In this document: piece by piece, positions 46,075 through 57,582 of the stretch
Layout of the letters: each line of letters starts with the position of its first letter
Numbering within the stretch: the first letter of the stretch is position 1
Program-made: the position numbers and the translations under genes
Notes under the pieces: model-generated
Databases searched by the model: none
What the model was told of the DNA's origin: nothing
Seen by the model: only the letters and a program-made list of their open reading frames with translations
From: Caldilineaceae bacterium
GTDB lineage: Bacteria; Chloroflexota; Anaerolineae; Caldilineales; Caldilineaceae
DNA: 64,000 bases
Assembly: GCA_022842065.1 (NCBI GenBank)
Contig: JALHQH010000027.1
Location: 62,001 to 126,000, forward strand
Reading direction: 5' to 3'

Positions 46075-48198
46075 ATGACAACTTTTATTTCTAATCTACC
46101 CACCTTACGCGCCGTCATCGACCGCCTAATCCCCGCTGATGACTTTGCCGCCGGTTGGGCCGGCGGCGTTGAAAGCTACCTGGCGACCCACTGGCAGGGC
46201 GATCTCGCCCGCTTTGTTCCGTTGATCGAAACTGGCCTGACCGCCTTGATCGCCGAGGCCCAACAGCACTACGGCACCCCGTTTGTCGATCTCACCACGG
46301 CCCAACAAGATGTCCTGCTCGCCGCCTTAGAAAAAGGGCAAACCGGGGGTGCCTGGCCAGTTGACCCCGCCCAGTGGCTGGAGACGCTGGTCAACCTGGC
46401 CGCCGAGGGCTACTACAGCAACCCGGAAAATGGCGGCAACCCGGATGCCCATTCCTGGCAGATGGTCGGCTTTGAAGCCGGCCCGCGCCCTGCTCATGCC
46501 CATGTAACACCCCCGCCGCCACCATTGATTGAGTCCACCCAACTGGGGACGGTTGACGCCGAATATGATGCGATTGTGATTGGCAGTGGTGCCGCCGGTG
46601 GGATTGTTGCCTGTGTGCTGGCCGAAGCGGGCCAACGGGTGCTGCTGGTCGAGCGCGGGGCTTGGCTGCCCTATGCCAATATCAGCCGTGATCATCTGCG
46701 CAACCATCGTCTTGCCCTGTATGGCCATAACACGGGACCCAACCTGCAAGGCAATCCACGCGTTTCGGTTGAGCTGGATGGCACCGAAAAGGTGATCGCG
46801 CCGCATGAAGGGGGCTATCACAACAACGCGATGACCTTGGGTGGCGGCACGCGCGTCTACGGGGCGCAGGCATGGCGCTTTCTGCCGGATGACTTTCGCA
46901 TGGCGAGCCGTTATGGCGTCCCGCCCGAAAGTTCGCTGGCGGATTGGCCGATCAGCTACGAAGAGTTAGCACCGCACTACGAACGGGCTGAATGGGAAAT
47001 TGGTGTCGCCGGGCCGGATGTGGTGCAGACCAAGCGCGGGCCACGCCAACGGGGTTATCCCATGCCGCCTGTGCCCGATACCCTGGGGCGTAAGATATTG
47101 GAACGGGGCGCGACGGCCTTGGGCTGGCAGACGGCGCCCGCGCCGCTGCTGATCAACACGGCGACTTACAATGGCCGCCCGGCCTGTGTGCAATGTGGTC
47201 TCTGCGTGGGCTTTGGTTGTCCATCCGAGAGCAAGAATGGCACACATAACACGGCGATCCCGCGGGCGCTGGCCACCGGCAACTGTACCCTGCTCTGCGA
47301 AACCCAAGCGCTGCGGGTTGTCACCAACGACCAGGGGCAGGCGATTGGCACCACCTTGGTGCAAGTAGATAGCACAGGCACGCTCCAACAGCGCACGATC
47401 TACGGCGGCAAAGTGATCGTCGCCGGCGGTGCAATTGAGTCAGCCCGGCTGCTGCTTGCCAGCTCCTCCCCACAAGAACCTAACGGCCTGGGCAACAATT
47501 ACGACCAGGTCGGGCGCAACCTACAAGGGCATGTCTACACGGGTGCCTATGGCCTCTTTGACGAACCGACTTTTGACAACATCGGCCCTGGCGTCTCGAT
47601 CTCGACCAGTGATTTTAACCATGACAACGCGGGGATTATCGGCGGTGGCATGTTGGCCAACGAGTTTATCAAGCTGCCGATCATCTTCTGGCGCACACCC
47701 CTGCCGCCCGGCCTATCACGCTGGGGCGTGGCCAATAAGGCGTATATGCGTGACTACTACCGCCGCACCCTCCAAGTCTATGGGCCGATCCAGGAGATCC
47801 CCACGCCCACGGCGCGGGTCACCCTTGATTCCAAGGTGACCGATCGTTTTGGCATGCGGGTGGCGCGACTCAGCGGATCGGTTCATCCCGAGAGCTTGCG
47901 CAGCGCCGACTTTCTGCGCAGCCGCGCCGAAGCGTGGCTTCAGGCTAGCGGTGCCACTCAGATCTGGAGCACCCCTAACCTGCCCCGGCTTAGTGGCGGT
48001 CAGCACCAGGCAGGGACCTGTCGCATGGGCGATGACCCCCAAAGTTCGGTGACCGACAAGTGGGGGCGGGTACATGGGCACGAGAATTTATATGTGATCG
48101 ACGGCTCGCTGCATGTCACCAACGGCGGCTTTAACCCCGTATTGACGATCATGGCGCTGGCATTTCGCTGCGCAGAAGGGATTGTCGCGGGCAGCTGA
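46075..48198 (+). CDS. GMC oxidoreductase fused to a gluconate-dehydrogenase-subunit-3-like domain
   Basis: A 707-residue FAD enzyme. Residues about 1-140 match the small helical subunit 3 of membrane gluconate 2-dehydrogenases (TLRAVIDRLIPADDFAAGWA). From about 160 a GMC flavoprotein follows, with YDAIVIGSGAAGG, a C-terminal HQAGTCRMGDDP and GGFNPVLTIMALA. A four-cysteine stretch CVQCGLCVGFGCPS (about 374-388) could bind an Fe-S cluster as in related sugar/polyol dehydrogenases. No twin-arginine signal is seen and no cytochrome subunit is adjacent. It probably oxidises a sugar or alcohol and passes electrons to an unknown acceptor. It lies between two paralogous secreted proteins on the other strand. 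Confidence 0.88.
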   Translation: MTTFISNLPTLRAVIDRLIPADDFAAGWAGGVESYLATHWQGDLARFVPLIETGLTALIAEAQQHYGTPFVDLTTAQQDVLLAALEKGQTGGAWPVDPAQWLETLVNLAAEGYYSNPENGGNPDAHSWQMVGFEAGPRPAHAHVTPPPPPLIESTQLGTVDAEYDAIVIGSGAAGGIVACVLAEAGQRVLLVERGAWLPYANISRDHLRNHRLALYGHNTGPNLQGNPRVSVELDGTEKVIAPHEGGYHNNAMTLGGGTRVYGAQAWRFLPDDFRMASRYGVPPESSLADWPISYEELAPHYERAEWEIGVAGPDVVQTKRGPRQRGYPMPPVPDTLGRKILERGATALGWQTAPAPLLINTATYNGRPACVQCGLCVGFGCPSESKNGTHNTAIPRALATGNCTLLCETQALRVVTNDQGQAIGTTLVQVDSTGTLQQRTIYGGKVIVAGGAIESARLLLASSSPQEPNGLGNNYDQVGRNLQGHVYTGAYGLFDEPTFDNIGPGVSISTSDFNHDNAGIIGGGMLANEFIKLPIIFWRTPLPPGLSRWGVANKAYMRDYYRRTLQVYGPIQEIPTPTARVTLDSKVTDRFGMRVARLSGSVHPESLRSADFLRSRAEAWLQASGATQIWSTPNLPRLSGGQHQAGTCRMGDDPQSSVTDKWGRVHGHENLYVIDGSLHVTNGGFNPVLTIMALAFRCAEGIVAGS

Positions 48199-48203
48199 AG
48201 TAT

Positions 48204-48241
48204 GTGCGTATGGCGCACGGTATACCGTGCGCCATACGCAC
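48204..48241. terminator. 38-bp perfect palindrome between convergent genes
   Basis: Arms of 19 bp (48204-48222 with 48223-48241; GTGCGTATGGCGCACGGTA) meet without a loop. It lies between the GMC stop and the copy-B stop, so it could end both transcripts. Confidence 0.65.
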
Positions 48242-48256
48242 GCATCGCACAAAAAT

Positions 48257-50407
48257 CTAGCGCGCCACCACCGGTAGGTACTGTTTGTGATCAGGACCCC
48301 AGAGCAGGTCGATACCACTGACTGTCTCTCCCGCGGTTACCGTAATCGGATGGCCATTAGTGACCCATGCGTAGTCTTGGGTATTGCCATAACAGTCCAG
48401 GTTGCCCAGGTCATAGGGGGATCGGTTGCTGGCGCAAAGATAGTAGACGCCCGGATGAAGGCCCTGTAACGTATAGGACCCATCTGCGGCCGTTTGGACT
48501 TCACGATAGATGAAGGCACCGTATGTTGGGATGATGGTCGTCGCCAACAGCGACAAGTTTGGTACAGCTTCCCCATTGCGCAAGTAGACGCGCCCCGTGA
48601 TGCGGCCCCCCTGGGGCAGATCCACGTTGGCATCCGAGACGACCGTCGTATCGCCGGTGTAGACAATGCTCCCGGCCATCGGCGATAGTTGGTCGGGGTA
48701 GAAGATTGAAGCCCGGTGCCCACTTTGATCATCATACCGGATCTTGTAAGCACCATGGGTAAGCCCTTCAAATGTGTAACGGCCCTCCTGATCAGTGATA
48801 GTATAACTCTCCACGACGCCCACAGTCAGTCCTGTGCAGCAGCTGTAATTAGAATAAAGGCTCACTTTGACATTGGCCAGGGGTGTGCCCTGAGCGGTGA
48901 CCCGCCCGTGGAGGACACCCGCAAATTGGCGGTCACCGCCCAAATTAAGATCAATGTTCGCTTGCAGGCCACCGTCAGCCAGGGTGATATCGGTGGCCGT
49001 CTCTAGCGTGTTGCCGCCGTAGAAGCCATTATAGGAGTACTGGTTGCTGGTTGTATTGAACCAGACGGAGGCTTGGAGACGATAGACGCCGTCCGGTAGG
49101 CTCCCTAACTCATAGCTGCCGGTATTCGGATCATTCGTCGTGGTGGCAACCGCGCGCCAGTAGCTGTTTTCGCGACGAAAGAGCATGATCGTACCTTGCG
49201 GCGCAGGCTGGCTCAAGATCGTCACACTGCCACGGATGCGCGCCCCAGCGCTCAGTTGGCCATCAATGCCGCTGACATGCTCCTGCTTGGCGACATTCAC
49301 TGCCGTTGCATTGCTCGGGTAGGTGACATTGTTGTAATACTCGTAGCGGTAGCGGCCTTGCCCATCGAAAAAGAGGAGATGGTAGGTGCCGGCGACCAGG
49401 TTTTTCACCATGTAGGTGCCATCACTCTTGGTGGTGGTATAAATCGCCACCCCAGCAATGGGCGGCAACGTTGCGGCGGACGTTGCCATCCCGGCGGGAT
49501 CAGCAGGCATGGTAGATTGCCCAGTGGATTGACTAGCAGCGGCATAGGGATACCATTCCCCATATGACGCGGGAATGACATAGACGCCGACCCCAGCCAA
49601 TGGCTCATCATTGATCGAGCTGAGTTTGCCACTGATGGTGCCGTAATCGGCGCCATCGCCTAAGACAATCGCGACATTGCTGATCGTCGCCCCCGCGGTA
49701 ACAGTCAGATTTGCGGCGGCGGTGAGCTCATAGACATTATCGTAACATTCGCGCCAATTGTTCGTGTTGACATAGCCCGTCGCACAGATCCGGTACTGAT
49801 CGGCGGCGAGTCCCTTAAACTGAAACGCCTCAGCGCCTGTAGCCAGGGTCTGGTTCTCGATCTGCTGCCAACCATCCCATAGCTGGCCTGGGTACAGCAG
49901 ACGGTCGAACTTTTGGTAGAGTTCAACGGTGGCATAGAAGAGGTTGGTGCCGTCTGCGCTGCGCACGCTGCCGGTAATCTGCGCCGCTGGGACTAAGGTG
50001 AGATCGATGGCGGTGCGTTGATTCCCGCTAATCACGAGATCAGTGGCCGTTTCGACCCGCTTGGTGTTGGGATAAAAGTTGCGCCCATACAGACCACCTT
50101 TATCATAAGTACCGACGCGATAGATGCCAATGCCCAGAATCGAAAAGCGGTAGTTGCCGGCGGCATCGGTTGTTACCTGCCGGATCGGATTGTAGCCGTA
50201 GTAATAGGATTGATAAAGGCTAACCTCGACGCCGGCAATGGGTTCACCGGCGCCATTGCGAATCGTACCACTAATACTGCCTGGTGCATCGGGCTGATCC
50301 GCTTCGGCATAGAGCAATGGTTGGTTGAACAGCTGCAAGCACAAGAGCAATGATAAAGTGATACCAAACAACAAGCCGCGTAACCAGAAGAGTGTGGGAC
50401 GGTTCAT
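48257..50407 (-). CDS. Secreted multi-domain carboxypeptidase-regulatory-like protein (copy B)
   Basis: A 716-residue paralogue of the protein at 43710-45923, with the same order of modules. A signal peptide (about 5-34, ending LLYA) is followed by SISGTIRNGAGEPIAGVEVSLY, shared segments such as the ECYDNVYEL module and LGDGADYG, and the shared C-terminus WGPDHKQYLPVVAR. AAAGGA 8 bp before the ATG supports the start. Divergence between the copies is highest in the linker after LGDGAD. It is probably exposed on the cell surface; partner and ligand are unknown. Confidence 0.8.
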   Translation of the reverse strand: MNRPTLFWLRGLLFGITLSLLLCLQLFNQPLLYAEADQPDAPGSISGTIRNGAGEPIAGVEVSLYQSYYYGYNPIRQVTTDAAGNYRFSILGIGIYRVGTYDKGGLYGRNFYPNTKRVETATDLVISGNQRTAIDLTLVPAAQITGSVRSADGTNLFYATVELYQKFDRLLYPGQLWDGWQQIENQTLATGAEAFQFKGLAADQYRICATGYVNTNNWRECYDNVYELTAAANLTVTAGATISNVAIVLGDGADYGTISGKLSSINDEPLAGVGVYVIPASYGEWYPYAAASQSTGQSTMPADPAGMATSAATLPPIAGVAIYTTTKSDGTYMVKNLVAGTYHLLFFDGQGRYRYEYYNNVTYPSNATAVNVAKQEHVSGIDGQLSAGARIRGSVTILSQPAPQGTIMLFRRENSYWRAVATTTNDPNTGSYELGSLPDGVYRLQASVWFNTTSNQYSYNGFYGGNTLETATDITLADGGLQANIDLNLGGDRQFAGVLHGRVTAQGTPLANVKVSLYSNYSCCTGLTVGVVESYTITDQEGRYTFEGLTHGAYKIRYDDQSGHRASIFYPDQLSPMAGSIVYTGDTTVVSDANVDLPQGGRITGRVYLRNGEAVPNLSLLATTIIPTYGAFIYREVQTAADGSYTLQGLHPGVYYLCASNRSPYDLGNLDCYGNTQDYAWVTNGHPITVTAGETVSGIDLLWGPDHKQYLPVVAR

Positions 50408-51105
50408 GGAGATATTCCTTTCAATAAAAATAGATATTTATTGTGGCTTGCGCCTACTCAACGTCAGGAGCGGGGTACAAGTTCCGCTTGCTGCCAATAT
50501 GGTTTATCGTTGTGAAAGCGCTGAATGAGTAAACCGCGAAGTACTGTGTATGACAAGGGCCAACTGTGTACCATTGGGTGTACACGGTGGTGTGTAACAG
50601 GTTGCTGTGCCACTTGTAAGCTGCACCATGCTATGAAACGCAGTATACTAGGTAGCTTATTGATGTCGATCCAAGGCGAAAAGGGAATCAAAATCCAGTG
50701 GCGCTTACTCAGCAAACGCAACAACCTATACGGCAATCAATTTGCGTTTAGTTCGATCTGAGTGGCAGGAGTGCAAGGTCAGTTGTCAAGTGTGGTTCCT
50801 CCCGTGTCTCGCTTCTCGTATCTCGTCTCTTCCCTCTCCCCTTTGCCCTTCCAGTCTAGCAGAGAGTACAGTGGATGTCATCACCGAAGATACAGGTCTT
50901 GTGTAGGATAGCAGCAGATTTCTGTAAAGCGCGCCGCGCAAATCTGTCAATTGCTAACGCCCATCAAATTAGCACGGTCATTGCGATCTACTGATCATCG
51001 ATTGCAGCACTAAATGCAAGCAATTAGACAATTTACTAACGTGATGCAAGCGTCAATCAAATAGACGCGCAGTAAACTTGGATGAAAAGTACGCAATTGT
51101 TGATT
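50408..51105. other. Gene-free region upstream of clpB
   Basis: About 700 bp between a divergent surface-protein gene and clpB. Short open frames at 50464-50761 on both strands have no recognisable pattern or ribosome-binding site. A pyrimidine-rich tract lies at about 50805-50850. No CIRCE or HAIR heat-shock operator was found. Confidence 0.4.
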
Positions 51106-51121
51106 GAGGAGGATTGCATTT

Positions 51122-53716
<2,595 letters not shown>

Positions 53717-53740
53717 GCCTTACCGCCGTTGAAACCGACG

Positions 53741-53779
53741 AATTACCGAAGTGGATACTTATGCCCCACTTCGGCAATT
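53741..53779 (+). terminator. Hairpin after clpB
   Basis: CCGAAGTGG (53746-53754) pairs with CCACTTCGG (53766-53774), extended by AATT/AATT after one mismatch. It lies 25 bp past the clpB stop. Confidence 0.5.
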
Positions 53780-53807
53780 GCCCCAAAGCGAAATGCCCCC
53801 CCAGGAA

Positions 53808-53885
53808 GCAACAATTCTCGATCAGAAAACGTGTAGTGCGCATCTGGGGATGCGCACTACACGTTTTCTGATTGAGAATTGTTGC
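53808..53885. repeat. 37-bp near-perfect inverted repeat before tRNA-Glu
   Basis: The arms 53808-53844 and 53849-53885 (core CAGAAAACGTGTAGTGCGCA) pair with a single G-T wobble around a TGGG loop. It is the longest stem in the window. It lies between clpB and the tRNA promoter. Confidence 0.8.
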
Positions 53886-53901
53886 CGAGGAAGCGCCGCG
53901 T

Positions 53902-53930
53902 TTGACAAGCTGCCCTAGATCCCGTAAAAT
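53902..53930 (+). promoter_or_regulatory. tRNA-Glu promoter
   Basis: TTGACA (53902-53907), 17-bp spacer, TAAAAT (53925-53930), placing the start about 30 nt before the tRNA. Confidence 0.75.
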
Positions 53931-53968
53931 GGCTAGTCTGAGAGGGAAATCAGACAGTAACGCATTGT

Positions 53969-54043
53969 GGCCCGTTCGTCTAGCGGTCAGGATAGATCCC
54001 TCTCAAGGATCAGACACGGGTTCGATTCCCGTACGGGCTACCA
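53969..54043 (+). tRNA. tRNA-Glu (anticodon CUC)
   Basis: Cloverleaf read by eye. The acceptor GGCCCGT (53969-53975) pairs with ACGGGCT, with a G1-U72 wobble. The anticodon arm is GATCC-CTCTCAA-GGATC with anticodon CTC. The T arm is ACGGG-TTCGATT-CCCGT, then discriminator A and an encoded CCA (54041-54043). It has its own promoter, and a terminator palindrome begins at the CCA. Confidence 0.95.
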
Positions 54044-54090
54044 AAACAAAAACGCCGCCAGCGTATACGCTGGCGGCGTTTTTGTTTTGG
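54041..54090 (+). terminator. 50-bp perfect palindrome terminating tRNA-Glu
   Basis: Arms of 25 bp (54041-54065 with 54066-54090; AAAACAAAAACGCCGCCAGC...) with no mismatch. The right arm ends in TTTTTGTTTT, giving a strong intrinsic terminator. Its left arm starts with the CCA of the tRNA, so terminator and tRNA 3' end overlap. Confidence 0.85.
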
Positions 54091-54117
54091 GGATCAACGA
54101 TTGCACGCGCTCCCCGA

Positions 54118-54834
54118 TTAATAGTTGCAGTCAACCGTAGTGCCGCTATATCGTGTTACTTCCGTCTCCGTCAGGGTATAGATGGCGGTACACTGACCGG
54201 CAGTATCACACCGCGCCAAAGCACCAGGGGACTCGGCACTGGTTTGGTTGGCAAAGATATTTGTCAGTTGGCTAATCGGCTGCAAAATATTATCGACCGG
54301 CCCTTGCAGTTCAGTCGGTTCAAAGAAAAAAGATGCGGCTGATGGTGCCGGCAGCGTGGTGGTGATCGTGAGATGCAGCAAGACCGCATTATTAAGCGAC
54401 GGCTCTTGTGTACACGAAAACGTGATATCCGGAAAGGGAATCGAAGTTGGCGTTGCCGTTGCGATGCTGACAGGCGTAGCTGTGCTGGTCACAGTCGGTA
54501 GCGGGGTCTGTGTGGCAGTAGGCGACGGCGATGGTGTCGCGGTGGCGGTGCTGGTTGGCGTTTGTAAGGCGGTTGCGGTCACAGGTGCGGTAGGAGTTGC
54601 CGTCGGCACAGTGCTGATCAAGGTGGGAGTTGCCGTACTGGTGGCGGCGGGGTCGATTGTGGGAATTGGGGTAGCCGTTACAGATGGATTATGCTGGTAA
54701 TCAATCAGGGGAAGAAAAATTGCAAATAAATTGGCATCCTCCTCAAAACGCGGTTTGGCCCAACTTGTGCTGATAGGCAGCATCATTGCAGCAATTATAA
54801 GGATCAGAATTACCCAAAACGGTTGCTTATACAT
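54118..54834 (-). CDS. Exported protein with Pro/Thr-rich linker
   Basis: A 238-residue protein: signal peptide or N-terminal anchor (about residues 5-26, ISTSWA end), the segment ANLFAIFLPLIDY, a TATPT-type Pro/Thr/Ala-rich spacer of about 90 residues (about 45-135), and a C-terminal globular domain with four cysteines (SCTQ, RCDT, QCTA, DCNY) that probably form disulfides. No family is recognised. The ATG at 54834 is chosen because GAGAG lies 7 bp upstream and the signal peptide begins there. The layout suggests a surface protein with a stalk. Confidence 0.65.
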   Translation of the reverse strand: MYKQPFWVILILIIAAMMLPISTSWAKPRFEEDANLFAIFLPLIDYQHNPSVTATPIPTIDPAATSTATPTLISTVPTATPTAPVTATALQTPTSTATATPSPSPTATQTPLPTVTSTATPVSIATATPTSIPFPDITFSCTQEPSLNNAVLLHLTITTTLPAPSAASFFFEPTELQGPVDNILQPISQLTNIFANQTSAESPGALARCDTAGQCTAIYTLTETEVTRYSGTTVDCNY

Positions 54835-55255
54835 TGTTTTACTCTCGTTTTTGTCAAAGGGAAATATTCTACACCAAAAGCTTATCAAAATCTTACCACT
54901 TTTGGCATAAGTAATTTCCCTGATTTTTGCATTCAATTAAGCGCTGCCCAAGTTAATCGGTTAAAGATGGACGGGCGAAACTACGGCAAATCGTGGGACT
55001 TATACTCAAATCAGAATGAAACCCCTAGTTTCGGTCAGCGTGCGTCGCACTGACCAAAGAATCTAGCGGACTGGAAACAGTTGGCGGTCAGTGCGACGCA
55101 CGCGATCCCGTTAGACAGCAAAACGCCGGTTCTCAACTTGACTTCAGTATAATAAGCGAGGATAAACCAGACTTGAGTGCAGTAGAAAGAGAGAGGATCG
55201 GCCAAGGAGACAAATAACCAGCAACCCAGGAAAGAAAAGACGCAGGAAAGAAAAA
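54835..55255. repeat. Spacer containing an 18-bp inverted repeat
   Basis: Gene-free. The arms at 55038-55055 and 55086-55103 (GCGTGCGTCGCACTGACC) pair perfectly with a 30-nt loop. Nothing else is recognised in this stretch. Confidence 0.5.
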
Positions 55256-55317
55256 ATTCGGTCATCATTTGCAGTTCCCCCGAGGCGGCAAAGCCGCACT
55301 GCAAATAATGACCGAAT
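55251..55317 (-). terminator. Intrinsic terminator after the SDR gene
   Basis: A 20-bp stem with one mismatch (55256-55275 with 55298-55317, ATTCGGTCAT...) encloses a GCGGC/GCCGC hairpin. On the minus strand it is followed by six T (plus-strand A at 55251-55256). It lies about 65 bp past the SDR stop. Confidence 0.8.
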
Positions 55318-55382
55318 GTGTCTTCATTTTAATAGATATTGCGCAATGATGCAAATGACAATAAGGGTAAATTGAATTTAGC

Positions 55383-56156
55383 CTATTCTGGCGTTACATA
55401 CGCAGCGGTCAATCCACCATCCACGGTAAAGTCAGTCCCAGTGACATAAGAAGACTCATCAGAGGCCAGATAGAGAGCGGCATAGGCCATCTCTTTTGCT
55501 TCCCCAAAACGGCCCATGGGGACATGTACAAGGCGACGCTGTTTCTTTTCTGGCGTGTTAAGATAGCTCATCAGCAGTTCGGTGCGCAGGGGACCAGGGC
55601 AGAGGGCATTAACGCGAATATTTTCGCGCGCATGCACCACGGCCAGTTCGCGCGTCATCGCCAGGACGCCGCCTTTGCTCGCGGTGTAGGCTAACTGTGG
55701 CGTTGCTGCCCCCAATAGCGCAACAAAGGAGGCTGTGTTAATGATCGAACCACCCCCGGCCCGGCGCAAGGCGGGAATCCCATATTTACATCCCAGATAG
55801 ACCCCTTTGAGATTAACCGCCATGGTTAGATCCCACACGGACTCCTCGGTGTTGACGGCGTCATCATCATCGTGACGCATAATACCGGCGTTGTTAAAAA
55901 GCACATTGAGCTGGCCAAAGGTTGCCTCCGCCACCGCGACCATATTGGCACAATCTGCCGCCTTGGCAACATCAGCGTGGACATAGGTAGCCTGCCCACC
56001 CGCCCCTGTTACCAGGGCAACGGTCTCGGCACCACCTTGGTCGTTGACATCGACCACCACAATGCGCGCCCCCTCTTGCGCAAAGAGTAGGGCCGTTTCG
56101 CGACCAATCCCACTGCCACCACCCGTGATCAGGGCGACCTTATCATGTAGACGCAT
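55383..56156 (-). CDS. Short-chain dehydrogenase/reductase
   Basis: Classical NAD(P)-dependent SDR, 257 residues. The cofactor motif is TGGGSGIG (11-18) and the acidic VVVDV at 33-37 favours NAD. NNAGI follows, with the catalytic S143, Y157 and K161 (AYTASK). AGGAG 6 bp before the ATG supports the start. The substrate is undetermined; it is close to glucose-1-dehydrogenase or 3-oxoacyl-reductase-like enzymes. It follows an MFS gene by 88 bp on the same strand, with a terminator after it. Confidence 0.9.
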   Translation of the reverse strand: MRLHDKVALITGGGSGIGRETALLFAQEGARIVVVDVNDQGGAETVALVTGAGGQATYVHADVAKAADCANMVAVAEATFGQLNVLFNNAGIMRHDDDDAVNTEESVWDLTMAVNLKGVYLGCKYGIPALRRAGGGSIINTASFVALLGAATPQLAYTASKGGVLAMTRELAVVHARENIRVNALCPGPLRTELLMSYLNTPEKKQRRLVHVPMGRFGEAKEMAYAALYLASDESSYVTGTDFTVDGGLTAAYVTPE

Positions 56157-56244
56157 TTTTTGCTCCTATCGTTGCTATGATTGGAAATCGAAAATCGTAA
56201 TCAGGCGATCAGGGTTGAGAGCCTTGCCAGGGATGCCTATGGGA

Positions 56245-57582
56245 TTAATCAGCCGCCGCTTTTAGCGCGGTTTGCTCCACGGCGAGTTGTGGCGCGGGGC
56301 GGAAATAGGCCCAAAAGAGCAGCGTGCCCAACAGGGTAAGCGCGGCACCCAGCAGAAAGAGATCGCGGTATCCGCGCTCGACAATCAGGTAGCCGCCCAG
56401 CAAGGCCATGCCGGCAAAGCTCAACCCCGCAGTCATCTCGTTAATGCCTGACATAAAAGAGCGCTGTTCGGGTTTGATCATGGCCATAATGTAGATCAGA
56501 AAAGAAGCATAGCGGATCGACGAGCCAGCCATCACCCCCATGTAGCTCAAGCCGGCAGCCCACCACTGTTCGACAAAGGCCAAGGGCAACAAAAAGAGAA
56601 AAGCGCTAAAGGAGGAGCCAATCGCCAGGTTGCGATTGCCCCAGCGCGCCGACAACAGCGGCATGCTCAACACGACTGGCACCGCCAGCAGACGGCCTAA
56701 GCCAGTCAAGAGCCCAACTTGGGCCGTTGGTGCGCCCAAGCCATCATCCATATAAACATTAAAAAAGGTCATTAACACCGCCATCCCGGCGATCTGAAAC
56801 AGTCGAATCAAAGAGATGACCACAACCAGGCGTACAAAGGTTCGATCAATCGCTTGTAAATTGATGGGGCCAAAACGGGGCACGCGGAAGAAAGAAGGGT
56901 AGAGGCGGCGGGGGCGCGGGGGCAAGACACGATTGCGGGCGAACGTAGGTTCATCCTTGGCCCAGAGCAGCGCACCAATGCCGATATTGAGTACCACACC
57001 TGCAATCAATAACGGGTAACGATAGGGCGTGGCCATTGCCAGGGTCATGCCGGTCATCCCGGCAAAGATACCAGGCAGAAAGCCGCCCACCATGCTGCCG
57101 AAAAAGGCCGACAGTGAAATCATTGCTGATTGGATCGAAAACGCATGATTCTGTTGCGCTTCGGTCGTGGTTGCCATTAAAAAGGGCGCGGTATTGACAA
57201 AATAGATGGCAATGCTGCTGTGGAAACAGATATAGGCACTAAAGAGCCAGGAAATCTGCCAAGCGAGCGGAACAAACTCGGTCAGGGCCAGCAACAGACT
57301 GCTGACCATCATCAGGACAAGCCCAACAATCATCGCCCGGCGATTACCGAGGCGACCACCTAACGCGCCAGCAGGAAGGCTACAGACGGCAAAGGCCAAC
57401 AAACCCGCCGAATTGATCTGCCCCACAAAGGCGGGATCATAGCCGAGACGTAACAAAAAGAGGTTGAAGACGACCGAAAAGATACCACCATCGACGGTAA
57501 ACCCGATCAAACTGATGGCAACAAAGTAGAGCCAGACGTTGCGCGGAAAGGTACGCAGCGTAGCAATATACGCGGAGAACAT
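56245..57582 (-). CDS. Major facilitator superfamily transporter
   Basis: A 445-residue permease with twelve predicted membrane segments. A loop 2-3 motif of MFS type is present (PAGALGGRLGNRRAM, a variant of G...DR.GRR). The central cytoplasmic loop is basic (RNRVLPPRPRRLYPS). The substrate is not identifiable. The ATG at 57582 with GGAA upstream is preferred over the longer frame, whose first 24 residues look non-native. It lies upstream of the SDR gene and may share a transcript. Confidence 0.85.
   Translation of the reverse strand: MFSAYIATLRTFPRNVWLYFVAISLIGFTVDGGIFSVVFNLFLLRLGYDPAFVGQINSAGLLAFAVCSLPAGALGGRLGNRRAMIVGLVLMMVSSLLLALTEFVPLAWQISWLFSAYICFHSSIAIYFVNTAPFLMATTTEAQQNHAFSIQSAMISLSAFFGSMVGGFLPGIFAGMTGMTLAMATPYRYPLLIAGVVLNIGIGALLWAKDEPTFARNRVLPPRPRRLYPSFFRVPRFGPINLQAIDRTFVRLVVVISLIRLFQIAGMAVLMTFFNVYMDDGLGAPTAQVGLLTGLGRLLAVPVVLSMPLLSARWGNRNLAIGSSFSAFLFLLPLAFVEQWWAAGLSYMGVMAGSSIRYASFLIYIMAMIKPEQRSFMSGINEMTAGLSFAGMALLGGYLIVERGYRDLFLLGAALTLLGTLLFWAYFRPAPQLAVEQTALKAAAD

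Noticed and set aside
50464..50761. Short open frames on both strands, one Cys-rich
   Set aside because: No ribosome-binding site and no recognisable motif, and the two frames overlap on opposite strands, as expected by chance.
50408..51121. Heat-shock operator (CIRCE or HAIR) before clpB
   Set aside because: No TTAGCACTC-N9-GAGTGCTAA or CTTGAGT-N7-ACTCAAG arrangement is present; a lone TTAGCAC word near 50969 has no partner.
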